A DNA stretch of 64,000 bases. Origin: Devosia sp. Root413D1 (GTDB taxonomy: Bacteria; Pseudomonadota; Alphaproteobacteria; Rhizobiales; Devosiaceae). Below, in pieces: positions 52,005 to 60,367 of this stretch. The stretch is taken from NCBI RefSeq assembly GCF_001425235.1, contig NZ_LMEA01000012.1:62001-126000 (forward strand), read 5' to 3'. Both the position numbers and the translations under genes were made by a program. Under the pieces are notes generated by a model that was given only the letters and a program-made list of their open reading frames with translations, did no database searches and was not told the DNA's origin. Position 1 is the first letter of the stretch. Every line of letters starts with the position of its first letter.

Positions 52005-52018
52005 GTAAACGTTTTCGG
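52005..52018. promoter_or_regulatory. LacI-type operator 2
   Basis: CGTAAACGTTTTCG differs by one base from the core of operator 1. It is ~33 bp before the LacI gene start and its centre is 52 bp (about five helical turns) from operator 1. Confidence 0.8.
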
Positions 52019-52050
52019 AAGCCTCCGGCGCGCTGGGAAAATCTAGTATT

Positions 52051-53085
52051 ATGAAGGGCATACGCCGCCTTGCCGAACATCTGAACATTTCGATCGGTAC
52101 GGTCTCCCGTGCCTTGAACGGACGTCCCGACGTCAATGAGGCAACCCGCCGCCGGGTGCTCGATGCAGCAACCGAACTCGGCTATGTGCCCAACCAGGCC
52201 GGACGCACGTTGCGCCAGGGCACGACCAATGCCGTCGGGTTCATGATGGAGTCCGGCGCCGACACCTCGGGGAACCCGGACAACTTCTTTTTCGGCGTCT
52301 TCGACGGCGTGCAGGCGGTGTTGAGCCGGCACCAGCTGGATCTGGTGGTGCTCCCCTGCGCCACCGACGAAGACCCCACCGAGTATCTGCGCCGCATGAT
52401 CGCGCGCCGGCTGGTCGATGCGCTGATCATCTCGGCGACGCATCGAAAGGATCCGCGTGTCGAGCTTCTGAACAAGGCGCACGTCCCGTTCATCGCGCTC
52501 GGCCGGACGGGCACCCCCAGCGACCATCCCTGGATCGACCTCGATTTCGAAGGCGTGGCGAACCGCGCCGTGGACCGGCTGGTCGCCAAGGGCCATCGCA
52601 GCATCGCCGTTGCCGTCCCGAGCAGCGATATCAATCTCGGCGTCATTTTCCTGCAGGCTTACAAGGACGCCCTGGCCAGGCACGGCATCGCCTTCGAGCA
52701 GAGCCTCGTGATCTACACCTCGTCATCGGAACAGGGCGGGTACCAGGCGGCGCATCAGCTGATCAGCATGGCGCAGCGACCGACGGCCATCCTGCTGGTC
52801 TACGAGCTGATGGCGATCGGCTTCTACCGGGGCCTCAGGGATGCGGGGCTGAACCCGGGCCAGGACGTGGCGGTTATCGCCTTCCGGGAATCGCCGCTGT
52901 CCCGGTTTCTGTCGCCGGCGCTTACCTGTTTCAGGCTGTCGCTGCGCGACGTGGGGATTGCCTTGGGGGAATCGCTGCTGGCCTCGATGCCGGCCTATGC
53001 CGACATCTATCCGCAGGGCATCGTGCATCGGGTCTGGCCGATGGAACTGGTTGAAGGCGACAGCGACAACGCGCGCAACGGTTGA
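52051..53085 (+). CDS. LacI-family regulator of the divergent CUT2 operon
   Basis: 344 aa. HTH: MKGIRRLAEHLNISIGTVSRALNGRPDVNEATRRRVLDAATELGYVPNQAGRTL (residues 1-54), then the effector domain with TNAVGFMMESG, ALIISATHRKDPRVELL, and QDVAVIAFRESPLSRFLSPALTCFRLSL. Divergent from Gfo/Idh, isomerase and CUT2 importer genes with two palindromic operators between them, so it should repress this operon and itself. Confidence 0.95.
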   Translation: MKGIRRLAEHLNISIGTVSRALNGRPDVNEATRRRVLDAATELGYVPNQAGRTLRQGTTNAVGFMMESGADTSGNPDNFFFGVFDGVQAVLSRHQLDLVVLPCATDEDPTEYLRRMIARRLVDALIISATHRKDPRVELLNKAHVPFIALGRTGTPSDHPWIDLDFEGVANRAVDRLVAKGHRSIAVAVPSSDINLGVIFLQAYKDALARHGIAFEQSLVIYTSSSEQGGYQAAHQLISMAQRPTAILLVYELMAIGFYRGLRDAGLNPGQDVAVIAFRESPLSRFLSPALTCFRLSLRDVGIALGESLLASMPAYADIYPQGIVHRVWPMELVEGDSDNARNG

Positions 53086-53114
53086 GCGGGCCGGGTTGCG
53101 GCCCGGGCGCCCGC

Positions 53115-53939
53115 TCAGCCCTTCACTGCCCCCTGCAACAGCGCCGCCACGAACTGGCGCTGGAAGATCAGGAAGATCGCGATGGTCGGCGCAAGGATCA
53201 GCAGCGCACCGGCGCAAAGCAGCGGCACATCGGTGCCCCACTGCCCCTGGAAGGCGCCGAGCGCCCCCGCCATGGTGCGCTGCAGCGGATCCTGCACCAG
53301 CACAACGGGTAAGAGGAACTGGTTCCAGGTCCACAGGAACTGCAGGATGGCGAGCGACATGATTGCCGGCCGCGCCAATGGCACGTGCACCAGCCAGAAC
53401 TGCTTCCACTCGCTGGCCCCGTCGATCTCGGCCGCCTCGGACAGCTCCTTGGGCGTGTTCACGAAATGTGTACGCATCCAGTAGACGCCGAACGGCATGT
53501 AGAGCCCGATCAGCGGCAGGATGATCGCGAAGCGGGTGTTGAGCAGCCCGAGCGCCTTGATCTCGTAGTAGAGCGGGGTGATCACCGCCTCGAACGGCAG
53601 CGTCAGCCCGAGCACGAACACCAGGTAGAACCAGCGCCCGCGGCCCTTGTCGAACTTGGCGAGGCCATAGCCCGCCATGGTGGCGAACAGCACGCTGAGC
53701 GGCACCGTGCCGATGACGATCAACAGGCTCGAGAGCAGCAGCTGATCCATCTTCGCCACCTCGAAGGCCTTGGCGAAGTTCACCCATTGCGGATTTTCCG
53801 GCCAGGCGAGGCCCGGCGGGTAGCTGCCCGATGGCGCCAGCGCCGCGCTGAACATCGAGAGGAACGGCAGCAGCGTCAGCAGCATCAGCACGATGATGAG
53901 CAGGCGCGCCAAGGCCGCGTCGAGCGTAAGACCCTTCAT
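53115..53939 (-). CDS. CUT1 sugar ABC importer, MalG-type permease
   Basis: 274 aa from ATG 53939, overlapping the MalF-type stop (ATGA). First helix LARLLIIVLMLLTLLPFLSMF; EAA loop LSEAAEIDGASEWKQFWLVHVP; ends FQRQFVAALLQGAVKG. Last gene of the CUT1 operon that begins at 56184. No ATPase in this set. Confidence 0.95.
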   Translation of the reverse strand: MKGLTLDAALARLLIIVLMLLTLLPFLSMFSAALAPSGSYPPGLAWPENPQWVNFAKAFEVAKMDQLLLSSLLIVIGTVPLSVLFATMAGYGLAKFDKGRGRWFYLVFVLGLTLPFEAVITPLYYEIKALGLLNTRFAIILPLIGLYMPFGVYWMRTHFVNTPKELSEAAEIDGASEWKQFWLVHVPLARPAIMSLAILQFLWTWNQFLLPVVLVQDPLQRTMAGALGAFQGQWGTDVPLLCAGALLILAPTIAIFLIFQRQFVAALLQGAVKG

Positions 53940-54877
53940 CGCCGGACCCTCGTCAGCCACTGGATCGGCAGCACGCAGACCAGCACCAGCACCATCAGGA
54001 AAATGGCGAGCGCCGAGGCGAGGCCGACCTGCCGGTGCGCGAAGGCCAGCCGGTAGATTTCGAGCCCCGGGACCGTGGTCTGGATGCCCGGTCCGCCGCC
54101 GGTGGCGATGTAGACGATGTCGAAGCTGGCCAGCGCCGCAATCACCGTGACGGTGACGCAGACGCCGAGCTCCTGCCGCAGCCCGGGCAGCGTGATGTAG
54201 ATGAACTCGTCCCAGGGGCCGGCGCCATCGAGCCGGGCCGCCTCATAGAGGCTGGGGTCGATCTTGGTGATGCCGGTGACCAGCAGCATGGTGCAGAGGC
54301 CCAGCAGCACCCAGGCGCCGATAATGCCCACCGCCGGCAGGGCGAAGGTGAAATCCCCCAGCCAGCCGCGCGCCAGGGCCTCGAGCCCGATGCCGCGCAG
54401 CGCCTGGTTGACTAGCCCGGTATTGGCAAACATCCAGCTCCAGGCGATGCCGGCCGCGACCAGCGGGATCACCTGCGGCAGGAACAGGATGGTGCGGGTG
54501 GCAGTGCCGAATGGTCCGCCCAGATGCTCGCGGATCGCCGCGGCGACCGCGAGACCCAGCACAACCGGGATCAGGGTGAACCAGGCGGCGAGGAGGAAGG
54601 CGTTACCGATCACCTGCAGCAGGTCGGCGTCGGTCAGCACGATCAGGTAGTTGTTGAGCCCGACGAACCGCATCTTGCCGATGCCGTCCCAGCGCTGCAG
54701 CGAATAGAACACCGACATCGCGAGCGGCACCAGCACGAAAGCCGCGTACATGATGAAGGCGGGCGCCGCGAACAGCAGCGCCGCAATGGCAGTGCGGCGG
54801 CCGATGCCGGCGCGTCTTCGCGACTTGGCCGGGGCAGCCGCTGCGGCCCCGGCGATCTGGTTGGTTCTATCAATCAA
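53936..54877 (-). CDS. CUT1 sugar ABC importer, MalF-type permease
   Basis: 313 aa. Alanine-rich cytosolic start (GAAAAAPAKSRRRAG), first helix IAALLFAAPAFIMYAAFVLVPLAM, EAA loop LYEAARLDGAGPWDEFIYITLP near residue 220. It begins 3 bp after the binding-protein stop. Confidence 0.95.
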   Translation of the reverse strand: MIDRTNQIAGAAAAAPAKSRRRAGIGRRTAIAALLFAAPAFIMYAAFVLVPLAMSVFYSLQRWDGIGKMRFVGLNNYLIVLTDADLLQVIGNAFLLAAWFTLIPVVLGLAVAAAIREHLGGPFGTATRTILFLPQVIPLVAAGIAWSWMFANTGLVNQALRGIGLEALARGWLGDFTFALPAVGIIGAWVLLGLCTMLLVTGITKIDPSLYEAARLDGAGPWDEFIYITLPGLRQELGVCVTVTVIAALASFDIVYIATGGGPGIQTTVPGLEIYRLAFAHRQVGLASALAIFLMVLVLVCVLPIQWLTRVRR

Positions 54878-54879
54878 GG

Positions 54880-56184
54880 TCAGCGCGACAGTTCTTTTTC
54901 GTATTCGGCCTGCACGGCTTCGATCAGCCCCTTGCCGGTCTGCACGCCGCCGACCAGCTTCTGCAGTTCGGGGGTCCAGCCGGCGGCGAAGATAGCGCCG
55001 GTGGCATTGGCGATGAAGTCCATCGCGCCGTTCTCGGTGGCGACCACGTTGCCGGCGGCGAGCGTTGCCTCGGTCACCGAGCCAGGGGTCACTGCCGGAA
55101 TGGGCAGATCAGCCGGGCCGCCGGGGTTGGAACCGCCGACTTCGACGTTGATCTGGCGCGCCTGTTCGTTGGTCGCCACCCAGTTGAGGAAGAAGGCGGC
55201 GCAATCCTGGTGCGCGGCCTTGGCGCCGATGCCGAAAGTCAGCGGCGCCGACATAGCGGCGTGGCGGCCGCCAGCTTCGGCCGGCGGCATCAGGAAGAAG
55301 CCGAACTTGCCGGCGAAGTTCTTGTCGAGATTGCCCGACTCCCAGTCGCCATTGAACATGAACAGGCCTTCGCCGCCGGTGAAGCGGCTCATCATCTGGA
55401 AGTACTCGATGGCGTTGGTGTCGGCGGCGAAATAGCCTGACTTCACCCAGTTCTCGAGGTGCTCGGCCGCCTTGAGGTTGGCCTCGGTGTTGATGGTGGC
55501 GCCGTCCTTCTGGAAGATCCAGTCGTTGACCGGCTCGGGCGGGCCGTAAGAGCCCATCAGGTCCTGCAGCGGGAAGGCAAGCCCGCCGGTGCCCTTGTTG
55601 AACTGCATGATCGGCACGAGGCCGGCATCCTTGGCCTTCTGCAGCAGCGCATCGAGTTCGGCCAGCGTCTTGGGCGGCTCGGTCATGCCGACCTTGGCAG
55701 CGAGCTCCTTGTTGTAGAACACGCCGGTCATCGAATAGTTGAGCCCCATGGCCCAGAGCGAGCCGGCGCCGCGCGGGCGGCCGCCCTCCTCGACACGCAA
55801 CTGGATCAGCTGGCTCGGCGGAAATTTGTCCCAGCCGAATTCAGTGAAGTAGCCATCGAGATTGGCCAGCAGTTCGTTGGCAACGAGGTCGCTCATCGAG
55901 GGCAGCCGGATCAGGTCGGGCGCATTGTCCTCGGAGAGGATGCGCGGCGAGTTCTCCATCATGTTGGCGAACTGATCTTCCTTGATGTCGAAGGTCACGT
56001 TCGGGAACTGCCTGGTGAACTCCTCGGCCAGCTTGCTGGGCAGCGGGAAGCCGGTCTCGAAATAGGCGTTCATCACCACCGGGTCGGCGCCGCAGCTCGG
56101 CGCCGCCATGGCAGTGCCCGTGAGCGCGGCGGCGGTAAGGGCCGCAAGGCCAGTGGCAGTTACGGATTTCAGCTTCATGGTCAT
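54880..56184 (-). CDS. CUT1 sugar ABC importer, substrate-binding protein
   Basis: 434 aa; two ATGs two codons apart both have workable GGAG spacing. Signal ends TGTAMA. Mature part: NAYFETGFPLPSKLAEEFTRQFPNVTFDIKEDQFANMMENSPRILS, GVFYNKELAAKVGMTEPPKTLAELDALL, GLFMFNGDWESGNLDKNF. A perfect 18-bp operator (56238-56255) lies about 55 bp upstream, the same as in front of the GH32-like gene, so the two transcripts share a LacI regulator. Confidence 0.95.
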   Translation of the reverse strand: MTMKLKSVTATGLAALTAAALTGTAMAAPSCGADPVVMNAYFETGFPLPSKLAEEFTRQFPNVTFDIKEDQFANMMENSPRILSEDNAPDLIRLPSMSDLVANELLANLDGYFTEFGWDKFPPSQLIQLRVEEGGRPRGAGSLWAMGLNYSMTGVFYNKELAAKVGMTEPPKTLAELDALLQKAKDAGLVPIMQFNKGTGGLAFPLQDLMGSYGPPEPVNDWIFQKDGATINTEANLKAAEHLENWVKSGYFAADTNAIEYFQMMSRFTGGEGLFMFNGDWESGNLDKNFAGKFGFFLMPPAEAGGRHAAMSAPLTFGIGAKAAHQDCAAFFLNWVATNEQARQINVEVGGSNPGGPADLPIPAVTPGSVTEATLAAGNVVATENGAMDFIANATGAIFAAGWTPELQKLVGGVQTGKGLIEAVQAEYEKELSR

Positions 56185-56237
56185 TCCTCCTCCAAGGATG
56201 CGTCCGGCTTTCGCGTTGCTCAGCTGGCGCTTCTATT

Positions 56238-56255
56238 TGCTAAATGGATTTAGCA
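56238..56255. promoter_or_regulatory. Operator copy 1 of the 58.5-kb LacI regulator
   Basis: TGCTAAATGGATTTAGCA, a perfect 8-bp inverted repeat with a GG centre, upstream of the binding-protein gene. An identical 18-bp site is at 58428-58445. Confidence 0.85.
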
Positions 56256-56273
56256 CGAGGTTCACGGCTCTCG

Positions 56274-57443
56274 TCAAGAGGCTCCGAGCAGCTGGCGCAG
56301 CGCGTCGACCAGCGCCGTGCCGCGGGTGTCGCCCGGCCCGCGCATCCAGTTGGTGATGAAAGCGAATCCAACGCGGTGCCGGGGATCGGCGAAGGCCACC
56401 TGCCCCCCCGCCCCGTCATGCCCGAAGCTTTCGGCGGTGAGGAACCGTCGTGCTTCAGAATCGAGCTGAAACCCCATGCCCCAGCGCGGATAGGGCGGCT
56501 CGGCGGGAAATACCGGGGCGCCCTCGGTCACCGTCGCGGTGGCCCGCTGCAGCACCTCGGCGGAAGCCAGCCGCACGCCGCGGGTTTCGGTGACTGCCGC
56601 CGACCAGATGGTTGCGAGGCCCTTGGCGGTGGCAATGCCGCCGGCGCCGGGAATCTCGGCCTGCTGCACGCGCCGATCGTTGAAACCGCCATCGCTGGTG
56701 ACCAGCGCCGCGGGCAGCGCCCGTCCGAGGGTCATGGCGCGATAGGGCCAGTTGACCTCGCCCGCCACGGCCTTGCTGGCGTCCATCTCCCACAGCGCCG
56801 CGAGCTCGGACGCCACCTGCAGATGCGCGACATTGCCGCGCGAGCGCGGCAGGCCGATCCAGGCTTCAGCGCCGAGCGGCGCGATCGTCTCGCGGAAATA
56901 GGCGCCGGGCGACTGCCCCGTCACCCGCCGCACCAGCTCGCCGGCCAGCCAGCCATGGGTCAGCGCATGGTAGGCATAGCCACCGCCCGGCGGCCAGAGC
57001 GGCGCCTGCGCCGCCAGTTTCGAGGTGGCGGCATGCCAATCGAGAATGTCTGCGAGTTCGAAATCCTCGCGCGGAGCCGAGAGTCCGGCGCGATGGCTCA
57101 GCGCCTCGGCCACCGTCACGGCGCCCTTGCCAGCGGCAGCAAATTCCGGCCAGTAGCGTGCCACCGGAGCATCGTAGTCGAGGCGCCCCGCTTCGACGAG
57201 GCGCGCCACCAGCAGCGACATCAGGCCCTTGGTGCAGGAGAACACCACCGAGGCGGTGTCCTCGTCCCAGCGCCGTCCGTCGCGTTCGTCGGCGATTCCG
57301 CCATAGAGGTTCACCACCACTTCGCCATCGACCAGGATAGCAAGTGCCGCGCCCATGCTCGGCGCCCCGTCGAACGCCGCTTCGAAAACACTGCGGATCG
57401 GCTCGTACCCCGCCGCCACCGTCCCCTGAATCGGAGCGCTCAT
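56274..57443 (-). CDS. Serine hydrolase of the beta-lactamase (class C-like) family
   Basis: 389 aa from ATG 57443, overlapping the stop of the GH32-like gene (ATGA). No signal peptide. Motifs: SCTKGLMSLLVARLVEAGRLDYDAPV with the Ser-x-x-Lys nucleophile, YAYHALTHGWLAGELVRR in the Tyr position, and a C-terminal GHDGAGGQVAFADP loop. The family includes esterases and peptidases as well as lactamases. Placed in a sugar operon and cytosolic, it is likelier an esterase that removes acyl groups from an imported sugar than an antibiotic enzyme. The longer in-frame reading upstream is antisense-like. Confidence 0.88.
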   Translation of the reverse strand: MSAPIQGTVAAGYEPIRSVFEAAFDGAPSMGAALAILVDGEVVVNLYGGIADERDGRRWDEDTASVVFSCTKGLMSLLVARLVEAGRLDYDAPVARYWPEFAAAGKGAVTVAEALSHRAGLSAPREDFELADILDWHAATSKLAAQAPLWPPGGGYAYHALTHGWLAGELVRRVTGQSPGAYFRETIAPLGAEAWIGLPRSRGNVAHLQVASELAALWEMDASKAVAGEVNWPYRAMTLGRALPAALVTSDGGFNDRRVQQAEIPGAGGIATAKGLATIWSAAVTETRGVRLASAEVLQRATATVTEGAPVFPAEPPYPRWGMGFQLDSEARRFLTAESFGHDGAGGQVAFADPRHRVGFAFITNWMRGPGDTRGTALVDALRQLLGAS

Positions 57444-58408
57444 GGCTGTGCCTCCAGTTCGAGCCTCGGCATGCCGTCGGCGTGCCGGCCGAGCTTGATC
57501 GGCAGCGGATCGGAGATCGAGCCGGCAAAGACGCCGCCCGACTGCACATTGTTGAAGGCGAGCAGCACGGCACGGCCGGCGCGATCGGTGGTGATCCGTC
57601 CGGCATAGAGCGCCTCGGGCGCCAAGAGGCTCGCCCGCTCGATCGGATAGGGGCCGAGCACGTCCGGGATGGCCACTGACCACACGCCGCCCTGCTGCCC
57701 GGCCAGGCGGCCCGACAGCCGGGGACTGTCGCAGCAGAAGATCAGGTGCAGCGTGCCCTTGACCGTAACGATCTGCGGCACCTCGAGATGGGCGAAACCG
57801 CCATTGATGGCACTGAGCGGTGGCTGGGCCTGCCAGCTCTGCATATCCTCGGAGACGGCGTGCCCGATCACCCCGCGCTCCATGTCGGCGCCGTGATTGG
57901 CCCGGGCGGTGATCAGCATGTGCCACTGCCCGGCCGCGTCGGCGAACACCCAGGGGTCTCGCCAGGCCTCCTCGGGCCAGCTCGACGTGCCGAGCGTTTC
58001 GTAATGCTCGGGGTCGGCGACACTGATCGGGCCGGGGAGCTTCCGCCAGTTGTAGAGATCTTCGGAAACCGCCATGCCGACGGTCTCGACATTGGCGTTG
58101 CTGGCCGGCGAGAGAAAGCGCGAGCCGGTATAGTAGAGCCGCCACAACCTGTCGGGGCCGCGCACCACGCTGCCGGTCCAGGTGGCGGTATCGTCGAAGC
58201 TGCCCGCCGGGCCGGTCTCGAGAATCTGGCCGTGGTTCTGCCAGTTGAGCAAATCGGTCGAGGTGGCGTGGCCGATCCGGGCGTTACGATGCCTGAGGTC
58301 GGGGTTTCCCAAGGCGTGCGGCGCGTGCAGGTAGAACAGGTGATAGTCAGTACCATCGTCAGCCAGCCAGAAATCCCAGACCCAATGGTCGGGCAGTGAA
58401 AAAGCCAT
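57440..58408 (-). CDS. GH32/GH43-clan glycoside hydrolase (five-bladed propeller)
   Basis: 322 aa from ATG 58408, no signal peptide. N-terminal WVWDFWLADDGTDYHLFYLHAPHALGNPDLRHRNARIGHA carries the Asp nucleophile region, EEAWRDPWVFADAAGQWHM the RDP motif, and FAHLEVPQIV the acid-base glutamate, the triad of GH32/GH68 enzymes. Likely splits beta-fructosides or related sugars in the cytosol. First gene of a two-gene operon with the beta-lactamase-like hydrolase; a perfect LacI-type operator lies 20 bp upstream. Confidence 0.85.
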   Translation of the reverse strand: MAFSLPDHWVWDFWLADDGTDYHLFYLHAPHALGNPDLRHRNARIGHATSTDLLNWQNHGQILETGPAGSFDDTATWTGSVVRGPDRLWRLYYTGSRFLSPASNANVETVGMAVSEDLYNWRKLPGPISVADPEHYETLGTSSWPEEAWRDPWVFADAAGQWHMLITARANHGADMERGVIGHAVSEDMQSWQAQPPLSAINGGFAHLEVPQIVTVKGTLHLIFCCDSPRLSGRLAGQQGGVWSVAIPDVLGPYPIERASLLAPEALYAGRITTDRAGRAVLLAFNNVQSGGVFAGSISDPLPIKLGRHADGMPRLELEAQP

Positions 58409-58427
58409 CGCCTTCAACCTCGCTAAT

Positions 58428-58445
58428 TGCTAAATGGATTTAGCA
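58428..58445. promoter_or_regulatory. Operator copy 2 of the 58.5-kb LacI regulator
   Basis: TGCTAAATGGATTTAGCA, identical to 56238-56255, lying between the GH32-like gene and the divergent LacI gene. Position allows control of both. Confidence 0.88.
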
Positions 58446-58491
58446 GGCGGGGTGAGCGACGCCAAGTTGGCAAATCGCGTCTGCCCCTTCT

Positions 58492-59541
58492 ATGAAGAAG
58501 CGTCCAAGCGAAACTGGAGCGATGGCGGGATTGACCAAGAAGCGCGTAACCCTCGCCGATGTTGCAAGGCTCGCCGGCCTCTCCTCGGCCGCCGCTTCGA
58601 TGATCCTGACCGGCCGCCCGGACACGAGGCTCTCGGCCGAGGCGCACCGCCGCGTGCATGAAGCGGCAGCGCAACTGGGCTACCGTCCCAATCTCGCGGC
58701 GCAGGCGCTGCGCACCGACAAGACCCGGACGATTGCCTTCATCTCCGACTATGTCGCCACCACGCGCTATGCCAACGGCCTGATCCGAGGGGCGCTCGCC
58801 GCGGCGCAGGAGGCCGGCCATGTGCTGCTGCTGCTCGAAACCGGCGGCGAGCCCGATCGCGAAGTGCAGGCGATCGAGGCCGCCCTCGACCGGCAGGTCG
58901 ACGGCATCATCTTCGCCGCCATGCGAGCCCGCGAGATCTTTGTGCCGACCCTGCCGGCGGCAACCCCGGTGGTCATGCTGAACGGCACCAGCACGCGGTT
59001 TCCGCTTTCGGTCCTGCCGGACGAGCTGACCGGCGGTCACAGCTCGGTGGACCTGCTGTACGCAGCAGGCCATCGTGACGGCATCGCCCTCGTTGGCCAC
59101 AACAAGATCGCCGAGCAGGGGCTGTTCCGCTCGGAGACGGTGGGGCGGCGCATCGCGGGAATTCACGCCGCGATGCGCGAGCACGGCCTTGATTTCGCAG
59201 TGGAAGAGAGTTGCTGGGAATGGGAGCCCCATCATGGCTTCGAGCTGGCCCGCAAGGTGCTGGCGCAACGGCCTGAGATAACGGCCCTGCTCTGCCTCAA
59301 CGACCGGCTCGCCTTCGGCGCCTACCAGGCACTGGCCGAGGCCGGGCGTTCCGTCCCAGGTGATATCGCCATCGTCGGCTTCGACAATGACGAGATCGCG
59401 GGCTACCTGCGTCCCGGGCTGACCACCATTGCGCTGCCGCATGAGGAGATGGGCAGGGCCTCCGTCAGGCTGCTGCTGTCGCCCGACGCCAGCGGCGAGC
59501 ACCTGATCTCGATGCCGGTGGTGGTTCGCGCTTCGATCTGA
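58492..59541 (+). CDS. LacI-family regulator of the GH32-like/CUT1 genes
   Basis: 349 aa. HTH: VTLADVARLAGLSSAAASMILTGRPDTRLSAEAHRRVHEAAAQLGYRPNLAAQAL (residues ~19-72), then TRTIAFISDYVATTRYANGLIRGAL, VDGIIFAAMRAREIFVP and AIVGFDNDEIAGYLRPGLTTIALP. A second in-frame ATG at 58522 could also be the start. The recognition helix (SSAAASMI) departs from the usual T-V-S-R pattern, in line with the AT-rich TGCTAAAT half-site instead of a CG-centred operator. Confidence 0.94.
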   Translation: MKKRPSETGAMAGLTKKRVTLADVARLAGLSSAAASMILTGRPDTRLSAEAHRRVHEAAAQLGYRPNLAAQALRTDKTRTIAFISDYVATTRYANGLIRGALAAAQEAGHVLLLLETGGEPDREVQAIEAALDRQVDGIIFAAMRAREIFVPTLPAATPVVMLNGTSTRFPLSVLPDELTGGHSSVDLLYAAGHRDGIALVGHNKIAEQGLFRSETVGRRIAGIHAAMREHGLDFAVEESCWEWEPHHGFELARKVLAQRPEITALLCLNDRLAFGAYQALAEAGRSVPGDIAIVGFDNDEIAGYLRPGLTTIALPHEEMGRASVRLLLSPDASGEHLISMPVVVRASI

Positions 59542-59644
59542 TCGCTCGGTCTTTTCGCAGCTTGAAATACCACTGACGGCGGAACATGGTCGGCTTCGAG
59601 GGCGCGCCGGCGCCTCGGGGAACTGCCGATGCGACCAAGCCGCC

Positions 59645-60346
59645 ATGAGTGACTACCAAGCCAAGCCACCTCTGGGGATTGACGCTGCAGGCGCATCCGA
59701 GGAAGGCGCAACGGTCTACGAGCTGATCCGCGACGACATCATTTCGGGCCGCCTGAAAGCCAATGAGCGACTGGTGGTCGCCGACCTCGCCAGTCGTCAC
59801 CGATCATCGTCCAACCCGGTGCGCGAGGCGCTGCAATTGCTGCGCGGCCAGGGGTTCGTCACCTTCGTGCCCAATCGCGGCGCGCGGGTACGAGCGATCG
59901 ACCAGGACTTTGTGCGCGACATTTACGAGATCGGGGTGGCGCTCGAACCCCGCTTCGTCAGGTGGTTCGTCGGCATGGCCACCCCAACGGACATCGCCGG
60001 GCTCGAGAGCCTGCAGCAGGCGATGGAAGCCAACGACTTCGCCGATCCGGTGCTACACAGCGATCTCGACACGCAGTTCCACACCCTGATGTACGAGCGC
60101 CACTACAATCGGCTCGCGACGGAAATCTGGTGGAAGAACCGCGAGGTGCTGCGCGCCGTGACCCGCGATTACAACTTCACGCTGGCCCGCCGCTCGCAGC
60201 TGATGCGTGAGCACCGCCAGCTGATCAAGCTGATCAGGCAGGGCGACGCCGACGGCGCCGCCGCGCTGATCGAGCAACATGTCGAGGGAGCCGGCCGGCA
60301 CGTGCTCGAGCAGTTGCGCGCCTCGACTGCGGCCCGGGCGGGATAG
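59645..60346 (+). CDS. GntR-family regulator (FCD class)
   Basis: 233 aa. Winged helix: ATVYELIRDDIISGRLKANERLVVADLASRHRSSSNPVREALQLLRGQGFVTFVPNRGARV (residues ~20-80), then an FCD helical domain with DSDLDTQFHTLMYERHYN and the metal-type histidines HTLMY, REHRQLIK, IEQHVEG. Convergent with the Opp-type importer operon, its probable target. The ATG has only a weak ribosome site. Confidence 0.92.
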   Translation: MSDYQAKPPLGIDAAGASEEGATVYELIRDDIISGRLKANERLVVADLASRHRSSSNPVREALQLLRGQGFVTFVPNRGARVRAIDQDFVRDIYEIGVALEPRFVRWFVGMATPTDIAGLESLQQAMEANDFADPVLHSDLDTQFHTLMYERHYNRLATEIWWKNREVLRAVTRDYNFTLARRSQLMREHRQLIKLIRQGDADGAAALIEQHVEGAGRHVLEQLRASTAARAG

Positions 60347-60367
60347 GCGCCAAACTCGCGGTGCCAG

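Noticed and set aside
56274-58145. A 623-aa fusion of the beta-lactamase-like protein with upstream sequence
   Set aside because: The first ~230 codons are arginine-rich shadow sequence of the GH32-like gene in another frame; ATG 57443 overlaps that gene's stop as expected.
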